NCBI RefSeq assembly: GCF_000224145.3
Contig: NC_020168.2
Span: 4,561,480-4,625,479 of the forward strand
Direction of reading: 5' to 3'
From: Ciona intestinalis
Lineage: Eukaryota; Chordata; Ascidiacea; Phlebobranchia; Cionidae
DNA: 64,000 nt
A program made the translations under genes and the position numbers. This document shows, one piece after another, positions 13,101-22,111 of this stretch (positions within the stretch are counted from its first letter, which is position 1; each line of letters begins with the position of its first letter). Under the pieces are notes generated by a model that worked only from the letters and a program-made list of their open reading frames with translations, was not told the DNA's origin and made no database searches.

Positions 13101-16100
13101 CTAAAGGCACTGTTATACTGTAAAATACCTTGTGCAGATGAAAGGTCATATATTATTTATGCACAGGTCTGCCTAATTTTGCAGAAAAAAAGCTTCTAAT
13201 CAAACCTAAAAGATAATGTGTCTCACAATCTGTAAATATAAAAATAATCAACTGATATTTTTGTATTTTACTATATCTTTATAATTCTCGTCGCTGTTAT
13301 AATTGTTGGGTATGTATGTGTCCTTGGGCAAGCAACTGCTTTAACCCAGTGGTCACTTATGGGTTGTCAAAATTTTCAGCCATACATAAAAAAGTCATAA
13401 CCCAATTGTTACATTTAATTCTGCAGGGCAATTACACATGTGGGCAGTGTCCTCTTGGATTCACAGGGACCGGGTACACCAAGTGTCATGAACCTGATGC
13501 ATGTATTCCAATCAGTGTGAGAAGGGGTTGTGATATTATTGCTTCATGTGACCCGGTCAGCAACCATAATGCTGTTTGTGAGGTGCGTGGTTACCTTGTG
13601 GTGTTTAATCTAGAGTTTGTTTTATATTAGCAATGCTTATGTTAATCAATTATGTATATAGTAGGGTGGGGGAAGATGGGACACCTTTTCATTTTATTTT
13701 CTCGTCTAATTTGGTAGCAAACAACAAACATTTAAAGAATTTAAAAATTGTATGCTTCAACTCCCATTGACTGTCATAATTGTTTGAAATACAATCGGGA
13801 TTTTTGAATGCTATGCGCTAAAGTGTCCCGTCTTCCCCACCCTATTGCATCAATGTATATTGCTAAAGTGATAAAACGGTAAAATTTATTTTTTTAAAAG
13901 TTTAATTTATTTTTCCTGCTTATTACTTTTACGCAATTAAAATTGTTAAAAAAATACTTTCCTAAAACACAATATAAAAAGTAGCTTAAAATAAAACATA
14001 CTTCAAGTTTAACGTGCTACTAATATGAATGAATGTACCTTTCCTTATCCTTGCATGGCCGGAAAAAGACATTCTTTAAACAGGGGTGTTCTGATTCATA
14101 CACCTCGTGCCAGCTTACGAGTTACCATGTATGTTACTTTGTGGGTGATTAATTTTATTTTTTGGGTGATTTTTTTTGTGCATTTAGTGTCCGCCTGGGT
14201 TCGCCGGGCCCGGCAGTGCATGTGGGGTCGACAACGATTCCGACGGGCAACCTGATCTGTTCATTCCCTGTGGTGATTATGTTGCATGCGCGGAGGATAA
14301 TTGTATCGGGATCCCTAACAGTGGTCAGGAGGACGCAGATGGAGACAGGAGGGGAGATGATTGTGATCAAGATGATGATAATGATTTCATCCCGGATCAT
14401 TTGGTGAGAGGAGCAGTGCAATCATACGTGTTTCCTCCAAATAATTTTGTGTCATTTGCTTGAATGAATAAATGAATCTAACTATGTAACTTTTTTCTTT
14501 CTGGATCATTGATCTACTAACAGTAAGTTACTGTCAATTTTGTCAAACGACTGTCAATTTTTTTGTTTATTCTTATCTTTATATTAATTGGTCTGACCTT
14601 CACTATTGTATTTATAGGCTAAATAATTTTTTGTGTTATGTAAGAACATTTTAAAAGCATTTTTGTTTATTATTTTTTTGTCATTAGGTTAAATAAATGA
14701 ATAAATGTAACTTTTTATCTGCGCTTGGCAAGCAACGATAGTAGTTTTAACACAGGTGTCTTTGTGGGTAATCATTTTTTTACTTTTAAACAACATGAAA
14801 AGGAGTAATTGCCAATAAATATCTTGCCTAAAGACACATGTAACAACAATTGTAAAAAGTTTTAGATCAAAATCAATATCCCATAAAGTTACATATATGG
14901 TAACTTGTAAGCGGTCACAAGTTGTATAAAAACAGAATACCCACAATATAAAATCCGCCATTGCCCCACAATAGGATAAATAAGTCACATTCATTTAAAC
15001 CTAGGATAACTGTCCACTTGTCCCCAATTACAATCCAACTGGAAACCAAGTGGATTCCGATGGTGATGGGTACGGTGACGCATGCGATACTTGTCCCTAT
15101 CTGTTCGGGCAATTCGCTGACACAGATGGAGATGGCTTGGGTGACGGTTGTGACACTGACTCTGACAACGATGGCGAAGCAGACACTACTGATCTTTGCC
15201 CTCTGGATAAGAACGTTACTACCTCACCAGATAAAGATAATGATGGAGTGGGTGATCCGTGCGATAACTGCGTTTTTAGATCCAATTCCGGGCAATCTGA
15301 TAAAAACCAGAACCGTGTTGGGGACGCTTGCGATGACGGGAAAGATGCGTAAGTTATAACGATTTTTTTTATAAGTTGTTAGAAGTTTTTATTTTCTCTT
15401 TTTTAAGTTATACAACACTTCGCATTAACCATGTTTATTTTCACCTTTTTTTATTAAAATGTTTCTGTGTCTTTGTGGTACCTGCTGTATAATTTCCTTT
15501 TGAAAAAAGCCAGTCATCCATGTTGAAAATAAAAACTTTATCAGTGTGTTAGAGGTGCCAGTTTTTGTATTTTTGCCGCCATAGCACAGTGGTTAGCATG
15601 CTTGCCTGCAACCTAGAGGTTATGGGTTCAAGGCTTGTCCCTGCTATGATTGCAGACAAATGTGTCCTTGCGCAAGACACTTAAAAGCAATTTCTCCAAC
15701 CTAGTAAAAAACATACCCACAAAGTTACATACATGGTAAGTCGTAAGCAGGCATGAAGTGTATGAAACAGTACATCCATGCTACAACTACCGTTTTCCCG
15801 CCATGCGAGAATAAAGCAAGCTACATTCACAAACAAGTTTATCCTCTCCAGTGACGGTGACAGTGTCCTTACATTCCTTGACAACTGCCCTTATGTTCCC
15901 AACCCCTCACAATCGGACTGGGATGGGGACGGAGTGGGTGACGCATGCGATGATGATGCAGACAACGATGGGAAACCTGATGATGTTGATCATTGTCCGT
16001 TCACTGTGGATACCAATGTTGAAGATGGTAGCTTAAAAAAATTTAATTTTTTTTTTTTTGTTATTTAAAAATAAAAATTAACCTTTTTATAGCGCCAGTG

Positions 16101-19100
16101 GTACTTAACCTATCTACATGTAAAAAAAGAAAAACAAAGCTTAAAAAAATTATTCTCAAAAAAAATATATTCTTACTAATCTAGTTCGTTGAAATGGTTT
16201 TTATTTTGTAGTATCTGTTCATCCTGTTGTTTATGATTTAATGATCATCAATTCACAATACGGTTGCGCTTTTTGTTTACTACCAAATGAAAAATAAAAT
16301 GGAGTAAAAAGGTCTTCCATTTTCCCGCAACCAACCTACTGTATATGTTATACCCATGAGAAAGATAATTATTCCCAACTGGTTGATAAGTCACCTAAAA
16401 ACTCTTTCAGATTCCCCATGCAAAGATGACTATGATGGAGACGGGATTTTGGATGTGGATGATACTTGCATCGCTGATCCTACGATCTCATCAACCACTC
16501 TACTTCCTTATATGGAAGTTAATCTTCACACTGGTTCACCACTTCCACAATGGAAAGTCACACACAAGGTTTGAATAGGAGTTTTGTTAGAATTTGAGTT
16601 ATTCTGGTAATTATAGTTTATCAATATCATTCCTATTTATATGGAAGTGGTTTAGGGTGTTGGGCCAACTATGAGCTAAATCTAAGATCCAATAATGTGC
16701 TTGGGCATAGGACCTACCTTTATAGAAAAGGATGTATGCCTTTGTGTTTTCCTTTTCTGCAGTAGAGTAGAATATACTATAGTGCCATGACAACGATATA
16801 ACAAAACGCCCTATTGCACGACATGTATAGTGGCTTCATTCTTCTTTGTTTAACAGTTAATTCATTTCAAAATAAAGGTCAAAAACTACAAAAAAGTGGA
16901 AAAAAGGGAAATTTTAGAAAAAAAAATTAGGTTTAAAAAAATTGTTCAAATTTTTTATTTTTTAAAAATCTTAAACAGGGTAAGTCGGTGTCCCAACCAA
17001 ACTCAACTCCTTTTCCTGCAATGCTGATTGGTGATCAGCGTTACGGTTCAATGGATTACACTGGGAGCTTTTTCGTCAATGAAAACCCAAGTGCGGGAAA
17101 CTATGTTGGGTTTGTGTTTTGTTACCAAAACAACAAACATTTTTATGTCGTAATGTGGATGAATGAACACAACAGCGAAGATCAAAATGCGAGAAAAACT
17201 GGACTCAAGGGATTACAGATAAAGGTACTATTGTATTGAGGTGTAAAGAAATATGTTTTAAAAAATGTGTAAAAATATGTTTTTTATCTGAGGTGTATAA
17301 TTTTTGTTTTAATTGTTGGGTTTAACAGTCAAACTTTAACAAATGCTCATTCGTTTATTTTTTTCTAGCATGTTATATTTACTATAGGGTAGTATTAAAT
17401 AAATTTGCAGTTTTTGTTAACTAATAAGTTTTTTTTTCCTAAAATATGATGTGTTTAGGGTTTAATAGCCACAATTTAACCAATCCTTTTTTTTATTTAT
17501 TTATTCTTAGCATGTTATAATTATACATGCGGAAAGTGGTTTATTAGTGTTAATTATATTATTTTGTATTTGTAATACTTAAATGAATAAATAAATGAAT
17601 GCAAATTACTTAATCCTTGCGTAGCTGGAAAACAACAGTCGTTATAACATGAGTGTTCATACAGCTCATGCCAGATTTTGAGTTACCAAGTATGTTACTT
17701 TGTGGGTGATTGTTTTTGGGGAATTTTTTTTTATCTTTTTAAGTGGGGCTCGTAATTTGGAGTCTTGGACAACCCATTAGTAACCACTGAGTTGGCAAAT
17801 TTTGCGCACACCTGACCTAAAAATAAAACTAGTAAAATGATACTTTAACTTTTCCCACCCAAAATATAAGGTTTAACTCCAAACCAACTTTCGCTAGGTT
17901 GTAGATTCTAACACAGGCCCCCACATTAACCTTGCTGACGCAATATGGCATACATCGGATACAACTAACCAGGTTGACCTCATATACCATGAACCTACAT
18001 TGATAGGTTGGGAAGCTAAAACTCCTTATCTCTTCACTATTCAGCACAGGTACATTTGTATGCAAACTCTACCATAAATTCGAATTTTCTATAAAAACCT
18101 GTTACATTACATTGGTGCCTACTGTTAATGCTTTAAAAGCAAAAAATTAGCTTAAAAAAACATAAATTTTTAGTAATGTTTTTCAATTTGTTTCGTTTTG
18201 TAAGGGTTAAGTCTACAGTGTGACACAAATCGCCACAAAGTTACATATGTTGTAATTCCTAAGTTACATTTGTAAAGCAGGCACATGTTATATACACAGA
18301 ACACCCTTATTATAACAACTGTAGATGCCCTGTCATTCAAAGATAAATAATTGACTATCTTTCATTTATGTCACCAGACCATCAGTTGGTAGCATCCATG
18401 TTGTGATAACCCACCTTGACAAGCTAATAGTTGACACAGGACCTGTGTATGATACAAAGTATACCGGTGGCCGAGTTGGGATTCTATCATTTCGTCAACC
18501 CAATGTTATTTGGTCCCAACTTAAAGTGAAATGCACTAAACGGTGAGATGACTTAAATTAGTGTGTTCGTAGAACAATGAGAGAACATGTGTTATGTTGC
18601 ACTTTATGCACAGTAGCTTATTAGACAAAAAAGTACCTGTTGGTCAGTTGTCGTATTGAGGTGTCTTCCAACAGTATGAAACAGACACTGTGTTATATTG
18701 ACTTAACATTTTATAGCATTTTTTATAATGTTTAGTAGTAGAACTATTTTTTAACTTTCAATTTTGTTATTGTTTTTTTGCAGCGTTAACACCGCTATTA
18801 AGTTAAATGGAACAAACCATGTGATCTTACCAAATATATATGATCTCCATGTTGAAGAGAGCTTTACCATAGAAATCTGGTTTAAACTTTCCGAAAATGC
18901 AACCCGTGGTGTACAACCATTGTTTTGTACTTTGGATGGGACATCTATATGTCTGTATATTGAGAACAGGTTAGTTGAATAAAAAAACGACAGTCGTTAT
19001 AACATGGATGTTCATACTACTCGTGCCAGCTTACGAGTTACCAAGTATGTTACTTTGTAAGTGTTAGTGACCTAAGAAAGCACAAACCAGAGCTTAATGA

Positions 19101-20927
19101 ATAAATTCAACTTTATATATTTGCATGATGGGGCAATGACAGTTTATATTTTCTATTCCCTAACTGCTTACAAGTTACCACATGATTACTTTGTAGATAA
19201 TTATTTTTGGGCAAACTTTTTTATAATTGGCCGGTTATTTGAATAATCCATAGGAGACTACTATAGCAACTTTTCGCTAGTTATCTCGCCCAAGGACAAA
19301 TACACACAAAATGGTAGCAGCGTTCTGTTTTAAAACTGGTGTATTTTTTATAGTTTTAAATAAGCCACTATGACAGAAGTTAACTAAAATGTTACCATAC
19401 CAAAAAGTGAGGTGTAGGTAATGTGTCATCAAGGTAGCCGTTTCAAAAAAGGAAGCTTAAGTAATGTTTTACCTTTAGTGGCAAAAATTACAGTGAGTTA
19501 CAACATGGGTATCATGTCACACTCTGCACACTACGCCTGCTTTGAAGCAGCCATTTTTTTAACTTTGCTTATTCCGAATTTGTTGTAGTCAGTTAAAAGC
19601 TGTGTACAACGGAAAATATATGGTCGTTGCAAGCGACTATGTGTCCACTGATGCGTGGCAACATGTGACCTTGCGCTACGATAATGGTCATTGTGATCTT
19701 ACTATGTTTACAAACGGAACAAAACAAGGCGAGAAAATTACTCGAACTGATGCAGAGGTTGTGGATTGGGTGAGTGACGAACATTGTCGAATATTTTGCA
19801 CCTTTGATTTACTGTTATTTGTGATAAATAATGTTTATTTACTGTAATTTGTGATAAATAAGGCAATTATTTAGTTAGGATAATTAGGAGTTAAGTCCCA
19901 GGTGACTGTCAGAATGAATAAACGATAAGTTGATTATTCATGTGAGGCAGGCAACGACACCTGTTATTACACAGATGTTCTGTTTCGTACACCTCATGCC
20001 TGCTATCGAGTTACACAACTTTGTTGGTGATTATCTTTTTTCATTGTAGTACTGAAAATTTAGTAACCCGTTAGGAACCATAGGGTTAGATTAAAGCAAT
20101 TGCTGTTAAGTATCTTGCCTATAGACATACAATATTAACTAATAAGTGCAGGAAAATAGCCCAAAAAACAACAAGAACAACTGTTCGACGAAAAAGGATC
20201 TGTATGACCACTTACGTGCTTAAAAACCTTGTAAAATGATGTTCTCCACACAGGGTACCACCAACCGCACCTTGTTGAATTTTGGTCTTGGATTTGATGG
20301 TAGCAACCATTACCAAGGATTGATCGATGAGGTACGTGTTTATCATAGACCTCTAACGGATGCAGAGATTGATGATTATGTGTCACAAGCGGGACTGTTA
20401 CGTCAGAATTACCAGAGAATGCTTAGTGGTAAATATATGTTTTAAATTTGGTGCAACTTAGTAAATATTAATGCTTTTTATGTGGTAGTATTTTGGCTAA
20501 GTATCAAGGGATAAGCTAGATAAGCTATATTATTTCATATTTTCTTATTGTGTTTTTACCAATTAACAATGCTCTTGAGTTGTATTCATTCAATATTCTT
20601 TGTTTACTACCAAATGTGAGGATAGAATAGAATGAAACATAGACTATCTTACCCCACCAAAATATTTACTAGCGTTTATTTTTATGCTATATCTAGCGCA
20701 GCTAAAAAGAAAAAGAATAAACAAGTACAATTACAAAAATTTAGTGCAAAATTCTCAAGATAACATTGTACCATTACTTTTGTTTTCCAGCACAATATGA
20801 CATGAACTATCCCGTAAAAGGCGACCCAAATTTAAGGGACCACAGTTACTACGGCAACCATGGAACTTTAGTTGGTGACCCAACCTTTGTGGAAAGTCAC
20901 ACAGATTACATCAGATTCTTGATCTAA
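192..20927 (+). CDS. Giant mosaic matrix protein, thrombospondin-superfamily (mega-thrombospondin-like); 5' end outside window
   Basis: Thirty-seven exons were read in one direction: 192-349, 512-602, 983-1167, 2170-2302, 2359-2505, 2768-2857, 3310-3485, 3762-3856, 4227-4362, 4683-4931, 5322-5427, 5692-5861, 6186-6316, 6714-6928, 7149-7257, 7668-7797, 8207-8412, 8831-8981, 9394-9720, 10421-10629, 11011-11176, 11531-11605, 12069-12167, 12429-12570, 12837-13046, 13427-13582, 14188-14403, 15005-15348, 15852-16027, 16411-16568, 16979-17224, 17898-18049, 18378-18542, 18784-18969, 19589-19769, 20254-20428, 20791-20927. All joins keep frame except 12167/12429. The first exon begins in mid-codon, so the signal peptide lies upstream of the window. 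Many N-x-S/T sites, paired cysteines and no membrane segment indicate a secreted glycoprotein. It ends with TAA at 20925-20927, and an AATAAA lies at 21049. Consistent phase and domain order argue for one gene. Domain identities are from motif recognition; the mega-thrombospondin label is inference. Confidence 0.85.
640..825. mobile_element. MITE family A, one end degraded
   Basis: Shows the shared interior (TTAACAACGGTCTATG, GTCGTGGGGATACGG, TATAATTCTTGAATG) and one terminal inverted repeat (AAAGGTGTCCCATATTCCCC). A related left-end fragment lies at about 402-487. Both are intronic in the giant gene and flank exon 512-602. Confidence 0.65.
1591..1663 (-). tRNA. tRNA-Arg (anticodon ACG)
   Basis: The minus strand from 1663 to 1591 reads as a 73-nt tRNA. 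It has a 7-bp acceptor stem (two G-U pairs), A box GTGGCGCAATGG, anticodon stem-loop with CTACGGA giving ACG at the wobble/anticodon positions, B box GGTTCGAGTCC and discriminator G. It has no intron. A short T run follows the 3' end on the minus strand (1581-1585) and can serve as the Pol III terminator. It lies antisense inside the intron between exons 983-1167 and 2170-2302 of the giant gene. Confidence 0.95.
2170..4362 (+). other. Fibro-slime domain (PA14-related), six exons
   Basis: Joined exons 2170-2302, 2359-2505, 2768-2857, 3310-3485, 3762-3856 and 4227-4362 give the motif series of the fibro-slime family. The order is [10 protein letters not shown], then WFRSIP, then [12 protein letters not shown], then [19 protein letters not shown], then [18 protein letters not shown], and finally [18 protein letters not shown], which corresponds to the family's FHAERH signature. 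The domain is known from slime-mould and Fibrobacter surface proteins and resembles a PA14-type beta fold, probably carbohydrate- or surface-binding. The middle segment usually reads GDDDVWVF; here it is GGGDYMW, so Ca-binding acidic residues may be lost. Confidence 0.8.
3931..4131. mobile_element. MITE family A, near full length
   Basis: Starts GGTAGGATGGGAGAAGATGG-GACACC and ends with the inverted counterpart GGTGTCCCATCTCTCCCCCA-CCCTACT, giving inverted terminal repeats of about 30 bp with mismatches around an AT-rich core of about 140 bp without coding potential. Intronic. Confidence 0.85.
4683..4931 (+). repeat. Thr/Ser/Pro-rich stalk exon with 45-bp coding minisatellite
   Basis: A single exon of the giant gene encodes a mucin-like linker between the fibro-slime and cadherin-like parts. 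Between about 4739 and 4872 it carries a near-perfect tandem array of a 45-bp unit, equal to 15 residues ([15 protein letters not shown]), in about three copies. The period keeps frame, so copy number can vary without breaking the protein. The many Thr and Ser residues suggest O-glycosylation (inference). Confidence 0.85.
5322..7797 (+). other. Cadherin-like repeats
   Basis: Exons 5322-5427, 5692-5861, 6186-6316, 6714-6928, 7149-7257 and 7668-7797 encode extracellular beta-sandwich segments. [18 protein letters not shown] resembles a cadherin repeat start. [18 protein letters not shown] begins another. [13 protein letters not shown] carries the cadherin DxNDN calcium motif. [16 protein letters not shown] and [20 protein letters not shown] match the DxD and A-x-D-x-G-x-P motifs. 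At least two repeats are recognisable; the first is divergent. They probably give rigid Ca-dependent spacing, as in other mosaic matrix proteins. Confidence 0.75.
8207..9720 (+). other. Discoidin (F5/8 type C) domain with internal mucin-like insert
   Basis: Exon 8207-8412 starts the domain ([48 protein letters not shown]). Exon 8831-8981 continues it ([33 protein letters not shown]). Exon 9394-9720 ends it ([33 protein letters not shown]). Those are the standard F5/8C landmarks in order, including the terminal Cys that pairs with the first. The 5' part of the last exon inserts a Thr/Ser/Pro-rich stretch of about 60 residues in the loop after the WxxY motif, which ordinary discoidin domains do not have. 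The domain usually binds glycans, phospholipid or collagen. Confidence 0.9.
10660..10838 (+). mobile_element. SINE body fragment
   Basis: TGTCCTTGGGCAAGACACTT, GGTAACTC, GGCACGAGGTGTATGAAACA and AAGTTACATTCATTCA match the SINE body at 15578. Further intronic fragments of the same family are at about 11225-11330, 11955-12062, 13311-13400, 18195-18380 (plus) and 17580-17800, 18980-19345, 19915-20130 (minus). Confidence 0.7.
12598..12835 (+). mobile_element. SINE body fragment
   Basis: TGTGCCCTTGGGAAAGACAC, CTGTGGTGTATAAAACAGAA and AACTTAAATTCATT match the SINE body. It fills almost the whole intron between EGF exons 12570 and 12837. Confidence 0.65.
13661..13848. mobile_element. MITE family A, full length, core reversed
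   Basis: Both termini are present (GTAGGGTGGGGGAAGATGGG and the inverted CCCGTCTTCCCCACCCTA). The core is in the opposite orientation to the copy at 3931, as expected for an element with inverted ends. Intronic in the giant gene. Confidence 0.85.
14690..15000. mobile_element. Two SINE bodies head to head
   Basis: From 14690 a minus-oriented body fragment (ATGAATAAATGTAAC, ACACAGGTGTCTTTGTGGGT) is followed from about 14810 by a plus-oriented one (CTTGCCTAAAGACACATG, GTTACATATATGGTAACTTG, AGTCACATTCATTT). They form an imperfect inverted repeat just before exon 15005. A further minus-oriented fragment is at 14036-14165. Confidence 0.6.
15578..15840 (+). mobile_element. SINE, tRNA-headed, near full length
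   Basis: The head has an A box (TAGCACAGTGG) and a B-box-like GGTTCAAGGCT at tRNA spacing. A body follows (GTGTCCTTGCGCAAGACACT, GTTACATACATGGTAAG, GCAGGCATGAAGTGTATGAA, CTACATTCA). The same body occurs in many truncated copies nearby. Intronic in the giant gene, directly before exon 15852. Ciona composite SINEs of this type are known; the exact family name is not established here. Confidence 0.8.
18784..20927 (+). other. C-terminal LamG/pentraxin-like jelly roll
   Basis: Exons 18784-18969, 19589-19769, 20254-20428 and 20791-20927 encode a concanavalin-like fold. Landmarks are [74 protein letters not shown], and a closing segment with [20 protein letters not shown]. The W-HVT and GxIDEVRVYxRxLxxxEI signatures are typical of LamG/pentraxin-type modules. 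It follows the thrombospondin C-domain without a linker, which is not seen in the classical vertebrate proteins. Confidence 0.85.
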
Positions 20928-22111
20928 AATCTATGAACCAATATTAATGTAAATTTTTATATTTTTATCTTTTTTATCACAATAACAAAAATCGTATTTA
21001 CTTCTTTGATCTATTTAATTTTTTGTTATTCATTCATTTGATTAGAATAATAAAGGTTATACTTTATAAACATATATATATATATATATATTCATATATG
21101 TTAAAAGCATGTTCACACACTAATTATAATAAATAGGTAAAAACAGCCGGCTTTAGCAATCATTAATATTTTTAGATATAAAAGTAGTTATGGCACATAT
21201 ATTTGTATAATTGCTTTTGTAGAATATATTATGTAAGTTGGGTCAATTATGCTTCTTTCTTTGTAGCCTACTCGTGTACAAATTATTTTTTTCATAATTT
21301 TAACTGAACTATTTTTATCCACCGTAATGATATTAAATACTATAGTGCATTTATTTTATATGCAAAATGTTTGATTTGATATTCTGCACTTAGTATTTGT
21401 TACTATATAGTAGAGTGGGGGAAGACGGGACATCTTTAGCACATAATATCTTAATAGTGTTTTAAACAATTAACAATGGTCTATAGGAGTCGTGAGGATG
21501 CCGTTTTATAATTTTTTGAATATTTTTTTTTTTACTGCCAAATGGGACGAGAAAATAGAATGAAAATGTGTCCCGTCTTTACCCATTCTACTATACATTA
21601 TGTTTACTGAAGTGAAGGGTTTGGAATGGCGACGTTAGTTTTGCTGATTAAAAGCTTGCGCGTGCCGTAGGCGCACTTGTTCTTTTAAAGTTTTAAACTA
21701 TAAAGCACCGTGGTAGCAGGAATACGTAAGAGGCTGTTGTTTTACTGAGAGCATTGATTGTATCAGTTGCTAGTTAGTTATCAGGTAGTTTGCAAGTATT
21801 TTACGCCTTGAAGTATTTTATTGTAGTGGCCGTTACAGAGATACAGTTAGTCAGATAACCATACATAGAATTTGAAACAACTTTATTTATTTTAAGTTTG
21901 TTAATGGTCCGGTATACCGACACATTTGTACCGACAAAAAGTTTCGCAGCCTTAAAAACCGATACTTTTACATTGCACAGAAAACGTGGAACGTAAAAAT
22001 TAACAAACAAGGTAAGGCTAAATTGTAAAGTGTAATTTTTATAGACGATATACAGAGAGAGCACCAAAGAGACTGAATATATTAGAAAAACTTTAATACA
22101 CACAGCTTAGG
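20928..22111. other. Intergenic, convergent gene ends
   Basis: The 3' flank of the giant gene (AATAAA at 21049), a (TA)n run near 21071-21090, one MITE family A copy at 21409-21595 and the 3' flank of the first trefoil-like gene (ATTAAA in minus sense at about 22092). No further coding signal. Confidence 0.8.
21409..21595. mobile_element. MITE family A, full length, intergenic
   Basis: Left end TAGAGTGGGGGAAGACGGGA, core with TTAACAATGGTCTATAGGAG, right end GTGTCCCGTCTTTACCCATT. It lies between the convergent ends of the giant gene and the first trefoil-like gene. Confidence 0.8.

Larger units (their letters stand above)
10421..13582 (+). other. Cys-rich GCC2/GCC3-like and EGF-like modules
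   Basis: Exons 10421-10629, 11011-11176, 11531-11605 and 12069-12167 encode ephrin-receptor-like Cys-rich repeats ([47 protein letters not shown]; GCxxC). Exons 12429-12570, 12837-13046 and 13427-13582 encode EGF-like units ([62 protein letters not shown]). Two DI(N/D)EC starts suggest calcium-binding EGFs. This block directly precedes the thrombospondin type 3 repeats, as EGFs do in classical thrombospondins. Confidence 0.85.
14188..18542 (+). other. Thrombospondin type 3 repeats and C-terminal domain
   Basis: Exons 14188-14403, 15005-15348, 15852-16027 and the start of 16411-16568 encode Asp-rich calcium repeats of thrombospondin type 3 ([42 protein letters not shown]). Exons 16411-16568, 16979-17224, 17898-18049 and 18378-18542 encode the thrombospondin C-terminal lectin-like domain. 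Landmarks are [55 protein letters not shown] and [19 protein letters not shown]. The pairing of these two units defines the thrombospondin superfamily. In vertebrate thrombospondins it ends the protein; here more sequence follows. Confidence 0.95.
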
